DNA of 64,000 nt from positions 1,240,001 to 1,304,000 of the forward strand of contig NZ_JAFLRG010000001.1 in NCBI RefSeq assembly GCF_017315725.1, written 5' to 3'. Numbering within the stretch: position 1 is the first letter of the stretch; every line of letters begins with the position of its first letter. Of this stretch, positions 36,793 through 46,363 are shown piece by piece. Origin of the DNA: Trinickia acidisoli (GTDB lineage Bacteria > Pseudomonadota > Gammaproteobacteria > Burkholderiales > Burkholderiaceae). The notes beneath the pieces were generated by a model. The model was not told where the DNA came from, searched no databases, and saw only the letters and a program-made list of their open reading frames with translations. A program made the translations under genes and the position numbers.

Positions 36793-36821
36793 TAGCCGCG
36801 GATTACTGGATTTCGCGGCTA
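36793..36821. terminator. Inverted repeat between convergent genes
   Basis: TAGCCGCG (36793-36800) and CGCGGCTA (36814-36821) form an 8-bp stem with a 13-base loop between the acetyltransferase and the CtaG-like gene. No T-run follows on either strand. Confidence 0.45.
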
Positions 36822-36828
36822 GAGGCCG

Positions 36829-37701
36829 TCAATGCGCGCGTGCGGGCGCTGGAGACTGCGCACCGCTAGGCATCTCCCGCCGTTCCTCGCGCAATCGCTC
36901 GCGAGTCGACAGCCGCATCCAGTGGCGCAGCGCGATGAGCGCGCCGAACACGCTCATCATCGACCCAGGAATCCATAGCAGCAATCCGCCGATCTGTTGG
37001 TCGCGGATCGGGCTGATCCAAGTAAACGCGCGTCCGCAGATCGAATAAATCGGGTAAAGCTCGCGCGGCGTGAAGAAAATCAGCGCCCCAAGGAGGATCT
37101 GCGGCGGAATCGCGGCGATGACGATCATGATCCGCCGTCCCGGCGCGAGGCGCGCAGGCGGTGCCGGGCGCGGATCGAGCACGAGCCACCAGAACATCAG
37201 GCCATCGATCACCATGCTCCAGTTCATGACGCGATAGAGCCGCCAATCGAGCATCGCTTTGAAATGAATCGGCGAAAGAAGCCAGAAGTAAATCAGCCCC
37301 ACGAACAGCAAGACGGCCACGACCGGATGAAAGACGACGTCGAGCGTGGCCCGTATCGGTTTCGTCCGCATGACTGGGCCGACGAACCGTTGACGCCATT
37401 TGAACGGGATGCCGGCGCGTAGCGCGGCGCCCGGATACGACCAAGCGATAAAGAACGGCCCGAGGTGGTGCAGCACGAGATGCTGCAACCGATGCATGAA
37501 GAACTCGTGCTCGAAGAAATAATCGAGCCGCGTATGCAATGCGATATAAAGCGCAACCAGCCCGAACCAGAACGCTACCTGGCGCGGCAGCGATACGCGC
37601 GCGTGCCGTATGCCGCGTGCATAGAGAATCGCGGCCGTGAGCACGCAGATGACGACCGTCGGCGACGGTTCCCAAGGATCGAGCCAGTAAAGCAGATTCA
37701 T
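36829..37701 (-). CDS. CtaG (caa3-type) cytochrome c oxidase assembly membrane protein
   Basis: 290 residues with about seven hydrophobic segments. The His-rich H-E-F-F-M-H-R-L-Q-H-L-V-L-H-H-L-G-P segment near residues 65-82 is characteristic of the caa3_CtaG family and may bind copper. It lies 13 bp downstream of a PCuAC copper chaperone gene and after a Sco gene, so the three probably deliver copper to a terminal oxidase at the inner membrane. The C-terminal tail is charged (R-E-E-R-R-E). Confidence 0.88.
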   Translation of the reverse strand: MNLLYWLDPWEPSPTVVICVLTAAILYARGIRHARVSLPRQVAFWFGLVALYIALHTRLDYFFEHEFFMHRLQHLVLHHLGPFFIAWSYPGAALRAGIPFKWRQRFVGPVMRTKPIRATLDVVFHPVVAVLLFVGLIYFWLLSPIHFKAMLDWRLYRVMNWSMVIDGLMFWWLVLDPRPAPPARLAPGRRIMIVIAAIPPQILLGALIFFTPRELYPIYSICGRAFTWISPIRDQQIGGLLLWIPGSMMSVFGALIALRHWMRLSTRERLREERREMPSGAQSPAPARAH

Positions 37702-37714
37702 TGCAGCTTCCGAC

Positions 37715-38185
37715 TTAGTTCGCCGTGCCAGGCGGCTTGACGGCGAAGGGCGTATCCAGCGTTTCGCCGTCCGAGAATTTCAGCTTCAGATGCACGGTTG
37801 CGCCGGGTGCGATCTTGCGCGTCGGCGCTTCGAGCATGATGTGATAGCCGGTCGGCGCGATCGCCAGGCTGCCGTGTGCGGGCACTGTGGCTTTGTCGAC
37901 CATGATCATATTCGTCGTCGAGCCGTTCGACACCGTTCGATGAAGCATGGCGCTGCCGTAATCGGGACTCGTGATTTCAGTCAGGTCGATGTTCTTGCCG
38001 CTCGAATTCGTCAGCGTCACGTAGCCGGCCGCGGGGAGGTTGCTCGGCAGCCAGCGAACCCATGCGTTCGTCGCCGTGATCGCGTGATCGCTCGCCGCAG
38101 CGGCAAGCGGACTCATCAGAGCGCAGGCGCCAAGCAGCATGGCGGCGAACGCGGCGGCACGTGTGGCAATCGGTCGAGATTTCAT
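37715..38185 (-). CDS. Periplasmic copper chaperone PCuAC
   Basis: 156 residues with a signal peptide ending near A-A-A-A (residue ~31). The copper motif of the PCuAC/DUF461 family is visible: M-L-H-R-T then N-M-I-M about ten residues on, and G-Y-H-I-M-L-E-A-P, giving the H(M)x10Mx21HxM ligand set. In other bacteria this protein passes copper to Sco or directly to the CuA/CuB site of oxidase. It is flanked by Sco and CtaG-like genes on the same strand. Confidence 0.92.
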   Translation of the reverse strand: MKSRPIATRAAAFAAMLLGACALMSPLAAAASDHAITATNAWVRWLPSNLPAAGYVTLTNSSGKNIDLTEITSPDYGSAMLHRTVSNGSTTNMIMVDKATVPAHGSLAIAPTGYHIMLEAPTRKIAPGATVHLKLKFSDGETLDTPFAVKPPGTAN

Positions 38186-38302
38186 CGGCAGAGTTCGAAT
38201 CGTTCGTGATGTTCAATTTGTCGAGGGCGACCGTACGGTCCCGAAGATCCGGCGCCGACGGCGGCACACGGTGAAGGACGATGATGCTCGTTGCCAAACC
38301 CC

Positions 38303-38932
38303 TCAAGCATCATGCTCGATCACGCGCTTCAGGTCGTGTGCGATGGCGTTGGGTGTATCGGTGCTCGTCGCCAACAGCCGCGCGCGCCCGTCGCGATCGA
38401 AGATGTAGACGGCCGAGCTGTGCGTGACCTCGTAACTGCCGCTCGGGTCGCGCTTTTCCATTTGATACGCGACACGATAGCGCTTCGCGAGCGATTCGAC
38501 CTGCGCATCGGTGCCGGTCAGACCGCGGATATGCGCGGCGTCGAATGCCGTGACGTAAGCGTGGAGCACTTGTGGCGTATCGCGCGCCGGATCGACCGAA
38601 ATGAATAGGATGCGCACTTGCTTCGCGTCGGCGGGCGGCAGCTTCGCAATCACTTGCATCAGCCGCGCCATCGTTTCCGGACAGACGTCGGGACAATGGG
38701 TGTAGCCGAAGTAGACGAGCGTTGTCTTGCCGTGAAACGCGGAAGCGGTCACGCTTTGCCCGTCGTCTGCCGTCAGCTTGAAGGCCAGGTCGGGCAAGTG
38801 GCCCGTGACGTCCGTCAGTTGCCAATGGCCATTGTCGGGCGCGCAGCCAGCAATCAGCGCGGCGCAGGCGAGCCCCACGAGGCCTCGCAGCATTCGCGGC
38901 CAGCGCGCTCGCACAGCGTGGGCGCGGCGCAT
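38303..38932 (-). CDS. SCO1/SenC-family copper chaperone lipoprotein
   Basis: 209 residues from ATG 38932; the frame continues upstream to 39112 without features. A lipoprotein signal is seen with L-I-A-G-C (Cys about 30). The thioredoxin-like domain has the copper pair in T-H-C-P-D-V-C-P-E and the distal ligand His in Y-E-V-T-H-S-S. Sco proteins metallate the CuA site of cytochrome oxidase. It is the first gene of the Sco-PCuAC-CtaG group. The start has no strong ribosome site, so an internal ATG 38893 is possible. Confidence 0.9.
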   Translation of the reverse strand: MRRAHAVRARWPRMLRGLVGLACAALIAGCAPDNGHWQLTDVTGHLPDLAFKLTADDGQSVTASAFHGKTTLVYFGYTHCPDVCPETMARLMQVIAKLPPADAKQVRILFISVDPARDTPQVLHAYVTAFDAAHIRGLTGTDAQVESLAKRYRVAYQMEKRDPSGSYEVTHSSAVYIFDRDGRARLLATSTDTPNAIAHDLKRVIEHDA

Positions 38933-39343
38933 GCGTGAGGGAGCCTCATTGACGTCGAACGAAATGGGGGCGAAGTGGGCCGGTTCGCCGGGCGGCGAGC
39001 CGACGCGGGCGACACGTGGCGGCATCCAAGACTCGTGAAGTGCTTCAGCGCCGCAGCGCCACCCGTGCGGGCGCACCGATTCGGCGGCTGAGAGGCACGG
39101 ACTATAGCGCAAATAGCTTACCGTTGCCGTTCAGCGCCCGAATGTCCGTCAACGGCGAGGCAATATGTCGCAGGACTGAGGCAAGATACGTTTTAGGGAA
39201 ACCGCGTCGCGTTTCTATCCGGCGTGCCTGGCGCGTTCGAGGTGTTCTTGCTCGAAATGGCGACGCAGGCGCGGTAAGATGCGCAAACTTTTCCGGTTCG
39301 GCACGGCTGAGCGCTGCGCCGCACCGTTATACGAACCGAGCTG
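38933..39343. other. 411-bp divergent intergenic region between sco and otsB
   Basis: It should hold promoters for both directions. I see no clear -35/-10 pair with correct spacing, and no RNA gene or repeat. The first 180 bases are an open extension of the sco frame with no family features. Confidence 0.5.
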
Positions 39344-40096
39344 ATGCAATCTTTACCGGCTTTTCTGTCTCTGAGCGAGACGGCGTTCTTCTTCGATTTC
39401 GACGGTACGCTCGTCGAGCTTGCGTCCACCCCGGATGGGGTCGTCGTGCCGCCGGCCGTCGTCGATACGCTCGCGCGGTTGCGCCATTTGACGCGGGGCG
39501 CCGTGGCCGTCGTGTCCGGCCGCGGCATCGACAATATCGACGGGTTCCTCGGCATGCTCGACCTGCCCGTTGCCGGTCTGCACGGAGCCGAGCGGCGCGA
39601 TGCGAACGGCGATACGGTCCGCCTGGGTTTCAACGACGAGCGTCTGCTGCGCATGGAGCGCGCATTGGCCGATCTCGTCAACGCGCACCCCGGCACGCTG
39701 CTCGAGATCAAGGGCGCCGCGCTCGCACTGCACTACCGCAACGCGCCGCTTGCCGAGACGGCCGCGCGCGAAGCGACGCAGCGTCTCGTCGACGAATACC
39801 CGGACGCGTACGTTCTGCAGCCGGGCAAGATGGTCTACGAAATCAAGCCGAAGAACGTCGATAAAGGGCGCGCGCTCGCGGCATTCCTAGACGAGCCGCC
39901 GTTCGCCGGGCGCACGCCGGTGTTCGCCGGCGACGATTTGACCGATGAGAAAGCGTTCGCGGTCGTCAACGCGCGCGGCGGCCTTTCGATCAAGGTCGGC
40001 GCCGGCGACACGTCGGCGCATACGCGTGTCGATTCGGTCGGTGCATTCGTCGACTGGCTCGCGGACATCGTCGCCGCGGCCGGGCGAGCGTCATGA
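39344..40096 (+). CDS. otsB: Trehalose-6-phosphate phosphatase
   Basis: 250 residues, HAD superfamily. The nucleophile motif is F-F-D-F-D-G-T-L-V near residue 16; V-V-S-G-R-G (motif II), K-M-V-Y-E-I-K-P-K and G-D-D-L-T-D-E-K (motif IV) follow. It removes phosphate from trehalose-6-phosphate made by OtsA, encoded next with an ATGA overlap. The otsBA pair makes the osmo- and stress-protectant trehalose in the cytoplasm. Confidence 0.94.
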   Translation: MQSLPAFLSLSETAFFFDFDGTLVELASTPDGVVVPPAVVDTLARLRHLTRGAVAVVSGRGIDNIDGFLGMLDLPVAGLHGAERRDANGDTVRLGFNDERLLRMERALADLVNAHPGTLLEIKGAALALHYRNAPLAETAAREATQRLVDEYPDAYVLQPGKMVYEIKPKNVDKGRALAAFLDEPPFAGRTPVFAGDDLTDEKAFAVVNARGGLSIKVGAGDTSAHTRVDSVGAFVDWLADIVAAAGRAS

Positions 40097-41580
40097 GCCG
40101 TCTCATCATCGTTTCGAACCGGGTCGCGCCGATCTCGGAGGGCGGCCCGGCGGCCGGCGGCTTGGCGGTCGGCGTCTACGACGCGTTGAAGGAAACGGGC
40201 GGCATGTGGTTCGGCTGGAGCGGCGAAGTCGTTGCGTCGGGGCAGCCTCAGTTGCAGCTCGTCGAGCAGGGGCCCGTCACGTTCGCGACGATCGGCCTTG
40301 CGCGGCGCGACTACGATCAGTATTACCGCGGCTTTTCGAACGCGACGCTATGGCCCGCGTTTCACTATCGCGCCGATCTGATCCAGTACGATCGCCACGA
40401 TTTCGAAGGCTACTGGCGCGTCAACACGTGGCTCGCCCAGCAACTCGTGCCGCTTTTGCGCGCGGACGACGTCATTTGGGTGCACGACTATCACCTGATT
40501 CCGTTCGCGCAAGCGCTACGTGTGGCGGGTGTGAAGAACCGCATCGGTTTTTTTCTGCATATCCCGTTTCCGGCGGCCCAGGTGCTGCTCGCCGTGCCGC
40601 CGCACCGCGCGCTCGTCGAGGCGCTGTGCTCGTTCGATCTGCTCGGCTTTCAGACGCAGGCGGACGTGCGCGCATTCTGCGACTATGTCGTGCACGAAGC
40701 CGCGGGCGAGGTAGAGAACGGCGAGCGCGGGGCGCCGTTCGTCGCGGGCGCGCCCGTGCAAGTGCGCGCGTTCGGACGCTCGCTGCATGCGGCCGCTTAT
40801 CCGATCGGCGTCTATCCTGACGAAATCGCCCAGCTCGCCAAAGCCGGCGCGCGCGGCAAGTCGGTCCGGACGATGCGTCAGACCCTGCACGAGCGCAAGC
40901 TCATCATGAGCGTGGACCGGCTCGATTACTCGAAAGGACTCGTCGAGCGTTTCCGCGCGTTCGAGCGGCTGCTCGACCAAGTGCCGGCCTGTCGCAACAA
41001 CGTGTCGTTCGTGCAGATTGCGCCGCCCACACGGGCCGACATGCACGCCTATCAGGATATTCGCCTGCGGCTCGAATCGGAGCTTGGGCGGGTCAACGGC
41101 CGCTTCGCCGAGCTCGATTGGACCCCGATCCGATACATCCATCGACAGTACGAGCGCTCGGTGCTCGCGGCGCTGTTTCGCCAATCGCACGTGGGCTACG
41201 TCACGCCGTTGCGCGACGGCATGAATCTCGTGGCGAAGGAGTACGTGTCCGCGCAAGACCCCGACGATCCCGGCGTACTCGTGCTCTCGCGCTTCGCGGG
41301 CGCTGCCGACGAATTGACGGGCGCGCTGATCGTCAATCCGATCGACATCGACGGTATGGCGCAAGCGCTGGCTCAGGCGTTGTCGATGCCGCTCGCAGAG
41401 CGGCGTGCACGCTATCGCGACATGATCGCCCAACTGCGCAACAACAACGTCTCGGTGTGGCGCGACACATTCTTGCGCGATCTCGCGCAAGGCCGTGGGC
41501 GGCAGCCGGCGGAAAACGAAGCAAACGAGAAGAGCGCCGGGGGGCGCGCCAAGACGACGCGCAAGCGCGGCGTGGCATGA
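40093..41580 (+). CDS. otsA: Trehalose-6-phosphate synthase
   Basis: 495 residues, GT20 family (GT-B fold). N-terminal L-I-I-V-S-N-R-V-A and G-G-L-A-V-G-V loops, [21 protein letters not shown], and the C-terminal [12 protein letters not shown] nucleotide-sugar site are all present. It joins a nucleotide-activated glucose to glucose-6-phosphate. The last ~25 residues are Lys/Arg/Glu-rich and extend beyond the E. coli enzyme. It is cotranscribed with otsB and converges with an ABC exporter gene 16 bp away. Confidence 0.95.
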   Translation: MSRLIIVSNRVAPISEGGPAAGGLAVGVYDALKETGGMWFGWSGEVVASGQPQLQLVEQGPVTFATIGLARRDYDQYYRGFSNATLWPAFHYRADLIQYDRHDFEGYWRVNTWLAQQLVPLLRADDVIWVHDYHLIPFAQALRVAGVKNRIGFFLHIPFPAAQVLLAVPPHRALVEALCSFDLLGFQTQADVRAFCDYVVHEAAGEVENGERGAPFVAGAPVQVRAFGRSLHAAAYPIGVYPDEIAQLAKAGARGKSVRTMRQTLHERKLIMSVDRLDYSKGLVERFRAFERLLDQVPACRNNVSFVQIAPPTRADMHAYQDIRLRLESELGRVNGRFAELDWTPIRYIHRQYERSVLAALFRQSHVGYVTPLRDGMNLVAKEYVSAQDPDDPGVLVLSRFAGAADELTGALIVNPIDIDGMAQALAQALSMPLAERRARYRDMIAQLRNNNVSVWRDTFLRDLAQGRGRQPAENEANEKSAGGRAKTTRKRGVA

Positions 41581-41596
41581 AAACCTGAGTGCGTCT

Positions 41597-43465
41597 TTAC
41601 GCGACGTGCTCGTCGATCTTGCGCCCGCCCGGGTGCAGCAGCATCGCCTTGCCGTGCTGCTTGGTCAGCAAATCGCGATAGATACCGGGGCGGTTGCGCA
41701 GTGCTTCGGGTGTGCCGTCGTCGATGACCTTGCCCGAACTCATGACGATGATACGGTCGAAGTTCTGCAGCGTGGAGAGCCGGTGCGCGATCGCAATCAC
41801 GGTGCGTCCAACCATGAGGCGATCGAGCGCTTGCTGGATCGCTTCCTCCGATGCACTGTCGAGCGCCGAGGTGGCTTCGTCGAGCAGCAGGATCGGCGCG
41901 TTCTTCAGAATCGCCCGGGCGATGGCGACCCGCTGACGCTGTCCGCCCGAAAGCTTGACGCCGCGGTCGCCGACGATCGTGTCGAACCCCTCCGGCATCG
42001 CTTCGATGAAGTCGGTGCAACGGGCCTCGCGCGCGGCGGCGTGGACTTCCTCGCGGCTCGCGTCGGGCCGGCCGTAGGCGATGTTCTCGTAAACGGTCCG
42101 ATGAAAGAGGGCAATGTCTTGCGGCACGAGCGCGATCGCGTGGCGCAGGCTCTCTTGCGTGATCGCCCCGATGTTTTGTCCGTCGATCTTGATCGAACCG
42201 CCTTGCGCTTCGTAAAAGCGCTGCAACAGCGCGAGCACGGTCGATTTGCCGGCCCCGGATTTGCCGACGAGCCCCACGCGCTGTCCCGCCTCGATATGCA
42301 AATCGAAATGGTCGAGGATCGGCCGGCGGCGCGGGTAGGCGAACGTCGCACTTTCGAAATCGACGCGCCCGCCATGCGTTGCGAGCGGGACGGCATCTTC
42401 GCGATCGGGCATGCCGTGCGGCTCCAGCAGCGTTTTGACCGCCTCGGCCAGCCGCGCGATGTGTTGCGTGACGTCGACGAGCGCGACGGCAAGGTCGCGC
42501 GTGCCGTGCAGGATCGTAAAGCCGAGCGAACTCGTGAGCACGATGTCGCCCGAAGTCGCTCGCCCTTGAGTCCACAGCCAAAGCGCCCATCCGAGCAGCC
42601 CCGCCGAGAGCAGCGCCGTAATGCCGGCGTGGAGGAGCCGCAGGCGCTCGAGGTACAGCAGGCTTTGCTGGCGCGCGTCCATCTCGGCCTTGACCGTTTC
42701 GCCGAAGCGCCGCTGCTCGCGCAGCGTCATGCCGAAGGCGCGCACGAGCGCCATGTTGCCGATGACGTCGACGAGTTCGCCGTCGACGGCCGCCGCCTTG
42801 GTGGCGAATTTGTGATGTCGCGACGAACCGCGTCCGGCGAGCTTGAACAGGACGATGGCGAGTACGCCCGAGCACAGCATGAGGCAGCCTGCCATGACCG
42901 GGTTCACCGAGATGATCATGACGATGGCCCCGACCACGGCGATGCAGGGCGGCAGCACGTTCCAGGCCATCGTGTTCTCGGTCGTATAGACCGCATTCGA
43001 GGTGGCCGTGATGCGACTGGCGAGCGTTCCGGGTTGGCGCTCCGAGAAGTAGCCGGGGGAGTGGCCCGTCAGATACTGGAACAGGTCGCGCCGCAGATCG
43101 CCCGTGACGGTGACGAACGCATGGGCGGCAACCCATCCGCCGATGCGCCAGAGCAGATTGTCGGCCGCGATGAGCGCGACCAGGACCGCGAACGCCGTCC
43201 ACAGCGGGCCCGGATGGCCGCGGCCCGTACCGAGCACGTCGATCAGATGTTTGATCGCATACTGCGAGGCAAGCGCGCAGCCGACCGCTGCAAAGACGCT
43301 TGCCAGCACGATTGCGTGAGCAATGGGGTGGCGCCGGATGTAACTGAGCAGGAACGCGAGAGGCCGCTCGGCATAGCTCGAGAGCCTGGCGTTGCGAGCG
43401 TTACGCTCGGCGACGGTCAAATCTTCCAATTGTGGTTCGTGCGAGGCACGCGAAGCGAGTGTCAT
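41597..43465 (-). CDS. MsbA/multidrug-type ABC exporter (half transporter)
   Basis: 622 residues from ATG 43465; ATG 43474 is possible. Residues about 45-340 form the six-helix type I exporter domain. The nucleotide-binding domain follows with Walker A G-K-S-G-A-G-K-S-T-V, the signature L-S-G-G-Q-R-Q-R-V-A, and Walker B I-L-L-L-D-E-A-T-S-A-L-D with an intact H-loop (A-I-A-H-R-L-S-T). As a homodimer it would export lipids, peptides or drugs across the inner membrane; the cargo is not evident. It is convergent with otsA, with only 16 bp between. Confidence 0.92.
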   Translation of the reverse strand: MTLASRASHEPQLEDLTVAERNARNARLSSYAERPLAFLLSYIRRHPIAHAIVLASVFAAVGCALASQYAIKHLIDVLGTGRGHPGPLWTAFAVLVALIAADNLLWRIGGWVAAHAFVTVTGDLRRDLFQYLTGHSPGYFSERQPGTLASRITATSNAVYTTENTMAWNVLPPCIAVVGAIVMIISVNPVMAGCLMLCSGVLAIVLFKLAGRGSSRHHKFATKAAAVDGELVDVIGNMALVRAFGMTLREQRRFGETVKAEMDARQQSLLYLERLRLLHAGITALLSAGLLGWALWLWTQGRATSGDIVLTSSLGFTILHGTRDLAVALVDVTQHIARLAEAVKTLLEPHGMPDREDAVPLATHGGRVDFESATFAYPRRRPILDHFDLHIEAGQRVGLVGKSGAGKSTVLALLQRFYEAQGGSIKIDGQNIGAITQESLRHAIALVPQDIALFHRTVYENIAYGRPDASREEVHAAAREARCTDFIEAMPEGFDTIVGDRGVKLSGGQRQRVAIARAILKNAPILLLDEATSALDSASEEAIQQALDRLMVGRTVIAIAHRLSTLQNFDRIIVMSSGKVIDDGTPEALRNRPGIYRDLLTKQHGKAMLLHPGGRKIDEHVA

Positions 43466-44114
43466 GAAAAGCATAGTCTGCGTGTGACGGACCGACAGCC
43501 AATCTCTCGCAATAACGAGATTAACGAGATGGCGCGGCACGTCGCCATTGTAAACATCCGCGGAAGTTCCCCGGGGCTTCACGACGAGCGTTGGGTATGC
43601 ACAACGCCGATTTGCGGCGACGCATCGTTTAGGCTTGCACGGAGCAAGTTCGGTGCGCGGGTTGGGGCGAAAGGTTGGGTGAAGCTAACCGTAATTTTCG
43701 GATACAATAACAGGTTACGTTCGAACGCCTCGTCGTGCGGCATGCCGGGGCGAGTGAAATGTATCCGCCTTGTAACAATGTAAAGAGTTTGAAATGTCCC
43801 GCGGCGCAGCATGAAACCGACCGGATAATCGATCCGGGTTTGCCCTAGGAAATTTAATGGGCGGCCGTCAACGGTTGGGCGTGTTGTGCGTTTAACGACA
43901 TGTGGCGCGTAGTCCCGAGATCGATCGAGCGGTGTTGTCGACGGCCAAGGGTGAGTCGCACCCGCGCGCACCCGCGCGCACCCGTTCCCGCTTCGGTCCA
44001 ATGCGTCATGCGGGGCGGGTGTCGCTGCCTGGTGTCGGAGCGGGCGATTCGATTCGCTTCCAGACACGGTCAACACAACACATTTGCCTGAATATTTATT
44101 AGGAGTTCATCACT
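43466..44114. other. 649-bp intergenic region before the GT4 gene
   Basis: The longest gene-free gap in the window. It has lower GC in its first half, a short tandem repeat at 43958, and the ribosome site AGGAG at 44101-44105 for the next gene. A minus-strand frame of 165 codons crosses it but lacks recognisable features. A long 5' leader or regulatory region is likely; TACAAT at 43703 may be a -10 element, without a well-placed -35. Confidence 0.5.
43958..43984. repeat. Tandem repeat GCACCCGCGC, 2.7 copies
   Basis: Two full 10-bp units and a 7-bp partial unit follow head to tail in the long gap upstream of the GT4 gene. No known role. Confidence 0.75.
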
Positions 44115-45179
44115 ATGCGGATCGCTCAAATCGCTCCTTTGCATGAAGCGGTTCCTCCGAAGCTCTACGGTGGAACGGAGCGCGTCGTGTCGTACCTGAC
44201 GGAAGCCCTCGTCGAGCTCGGACACGACGTGACGCTCTTCGCGAGCGGCGATTCGAAGACGTCGGCCAAGCTCGAAGCGTTCTGGCCGCAGGCGCTGCGT
44301 CTCGATCCGTCGATCCGCGACACGATGGCTCCCCATATGCTGCTGCTCGAGGAAGTGCGCCGTCGCGCCGAGGAATTCGACGTACTGCATTTCCACATCG
44401 ACTACTACCCGTTCTCGCTGTTCTCGCGCCAGCCGGTGCCGCACCTGACCACACTGCACGGCCGCTTGGATCTGCCCGAGTTGCAGCCGATCTTCAATAC
44501 GTTCAACGAAGTGCCCGTCGTTTCGATCTCGGACAACCAACGCATGCCGCTGCAGCAGGCGAACTGGCTCTCGACGGTCTATCACGGCTTGCCCGAAAAC
44601 CTGTTGACGCCGCGGACCGACGTCGAACCGAGCTACCTGGCGTTCCTTGGCCGCATCTCGCCGGAAAAGCGCGTCGACACGGCCATCCGCATCGCCGAGA
44701 AGGCCGGCATGAAGATCAAGATCGCCGCGAAGCTCGACAAGGCCGATCGCGCTTACTATGAAGAGCAGATCAAGCCGCTCTTCTCGCTGCCGCACGTCGA
44801 ATACATCGGCGAAATCGGCGAATCCGAAAAGGCCGAATTCCTCGGCGGCGCTCATGCGCTGTTGTTCCCGATCGATTGGCCGGAGCCGTTCGGTCTCGTC
44901 ATGATCGAGGCGATGGCTTGCGGCACGCCTGTCATCGCGTTCAAGCGCGGCTCGGTGCCCGAAGTCATCGAGAACGGCGTGTCGGGCTTCGTCGTCGAAG
45001 ACGAATTGTCGGCTGTCGCCGCCGTCAAGCGGTTGTCGTCGCTGCCGCGCGAAACGGTGCGCAAGACGTTCGAAACGCGCTTCACCTCGAAGGTCATGGC
45101 GCAAAATTACGTGGCATCGTACGAAAACCTGCTGCGTCAAAAGCGCCGCACCGTGCTGCGCGAAGTCGCCGCCGGCTAA
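44115..45179 (+). CDS. Family 4 glycosyltransferase
   Basis: 354 residues, AGGAG 9 bases before ATG. GT-B fold: N-terminal Y-G-G-T-E-R-V-V-S-Y-L acceptor loop, F-L-G-R-I-S-P-E-K-R-V-D-T-A start of the second domain, and P-E-P-F-G-L-V-M-I-E-A-M-A-C-G-T-P-V, the E-x7-E nucleotide-sugar motif of GT4 enzymes. The acceptor is unknown. It is monocistronic, with a long leader and a strong terminator, which suggests separate regulation from its neighbours. Codon usage is strongly biased to preferred codons, hinting at high expression. Confidence 0.9.
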   Translation: MRIAQIAPLHEAVPPKLYGGTERVVSYLTEALVELGHDVTLFASGDSKTSAKLEAFWPQALRLDPSIRDTMAPHMLLLEEVRRRAEEFDVLHFHIDYYPFSLFSRQPVPHLTTLHGRLDLPELQPIFNTFNEVPVVSISDNQRMPLQQANWLSTVYHGLPENLLTPRTDVEPSYLAFLGRISPEKRVDTAIRIAEKAGMKIKIAAKLDKADRAYYEEQIKPLFSLPHVEYIGEIGESEKAEFLGGAHALLFPIDWPEPFGLVMIEAMACGTPVIAFKRGSVPEVIENGVSGFVVEDELSAVAAVKRLSSLPRETVRKTFETRFTSKVMAQNYVASYENLLRQKRRTVLREVAAG

Positions 45180-45224
45180 GCCGCAAGGGCGCATGGCCGC
45201 TCGGCCGCGCTTTTGGTTTGCTCT

Positions 45225-45269
45225 CGTCACGCCCCGCCTGCCCTAGCGGCACGCGGGGCGTGACGTTTT
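45225..45269 (+). terminator. Intrinsic terminator after the GT4 gene
   Basis: CGTCACGCCCCGC (45225-45237) pairs perfectly with GCGGGGCGTGACG (45253-45265) over a 15-base loop and is followed by TTTT. Confidence 0.85.
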
Positions 45270-45416
45270 CCGCCGCCTGATGCGGTGTTTTGGCGGATAT
45301 TTCGGGGCGTTCCGGTCTATGCAGATGCGTGGGAGACGGGAAAGGCGGCGTCCGAATCCCTATAATGCTGCTGCCGCGAGATTGGCGGTGACAACGACCG
45401 ACCTTAGGAGAGCGTC

Positions 45417-46253
45417 TTGGCGAGAGCGAACACCACGCGAGCAGATCCGGCCCCCGGTGCCGGCACGATGTTCACGCTGCGTGCCATCGGTCTCGTTCTG
45501 CTGGCGCGCTGGCTCTACTCGATGGCGCAAATGGGCTACGGCGTGTCGCTCTCGGCGATGGCCTCGTCGCCCTGGGCGTCGATCAACGGCGTTTTTCTCT
45601 TTCTGCTCATTGTCCTGCCTGGTGCGCGCGCTCGTGCCGAGCGGCCGTTTCATCCGCTGCCGCAATGGCTGCGGCAGGCGTTACGGCTGTTCGCCTTCCT
45701 GTGCCTGCTGTTCGCCGTCTGGTCGATCGGCGTCTTTGCTTGGGCCGCGGGCGGCAGGCGCACGGTTCATGCAATAACCGAAACGAACGGCTGGCTCGTC
45801 GCTGCGCCCGCGTTGTACGCGGCGGTCCTTTGGATTTGTCGCCCGCGCGCGCTTTGGCGCACGAACGTTGCCGCCCGGCGCTTTGCGATCGGTCGATATG
45901 CCGTTTCGCTCGACGCGGCTACGCGTACCGTCGTCGTTTGGGTCGAAAGCCGCAAGCTTGGGCAATACGATGCGCGGGAGCTCTCGATCAAATGGCCGGC
46001 CGCGTCGGCGCTCGAACACGAGCGCCCCACGATGCATGTGCCGGCGCCGGCCGATGGTGCGGCGGTCACGAGACAAGGCGGCGCAGCCGCCGTGCGCGCG
46101 CACGGGTGGGCACGGCGCTCGCATGTGGAATTGCTGTGGGACTCGCCGGCCGCGATCGGCCACAATCGCCAGACGGTTTTTCGTGCGACGCTAGCAACGG
46201 ACGGTGATCGACGCTCTGCGCACGCGCTCGACGCGACGCTGCGGCAGGTTTGA
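45417..46253 (+). CDS. Uncharacterised inner-membrane protein
   Basis: 278 residues from TTG 45417, chosen because AGGAG lies exactly 6 bases upstream; no ATG in this frame has such a site. Three or four hydrophobic segments cover about residues 18-145 (M-F-T-L-R-A-I-G-L-V-L-L, V-F-L-F-L-L-I-V-L-P, L-R-L-F-A-F-L-C-L-L-F-A-V, A-L-Y-A-A-V-L-W-I). The remaining ~130 residues are soluble and probably cytoplasmic, with no family I recognise. It is not obviously linked to its neighbours. Confidence 0.7.
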   Translation: MARANTTRADPAPGAGTMFTLRAIGLVLLARWLYSMAQMGYGVSLSAMASSPWASINGVFLFLLIVLPGARARAERPFHPLPQWLRQALRLFAFLCLLFAVWSIGVFAWAAGGRRTVHAITETNGWLVAAPALYAAVLWICRPRALWRTNVAARRFAIGRYAVSLDAATRTVVVWVESRKLGQYDARELSIKWPAASALEHERPTMHVPAPADGAAVTRQGGAAAVRAHGWARRSHVELLWDSPAAIGHNRQTVFRATLATDGDRRSAHALDATLRQV

Positions 46254-46363
46254 CCGAATGGTGCCGAGCCCCATGGGCCGCCGCGCGACGGCGGTCGAGG
46301 CCTAGGCCACTCGTGACGGTGCCGGTTGCGCCGCGGGTAGGCTAGTCGCGAGGAGGGATGGCC

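Noticed and set aside
39113..39343. Promoter pair for otsB
   Set aside because: TTGCTC and TAAGAT at 39248 and 39275 are 21 bases apart, too far for a sigma70 promoter.
43958..43984. CRISPR-like repeat
   Set aside because: It is a simple 10-bp tandem repeat without spacers and has no cas genes nearby.
43579..44076. 165-codon minus-strand frame in the gap before the GT4 gene
   Set aside because: No ribosome site, no hydrophobic or family features, and it covers the leader of the GT4 gene.
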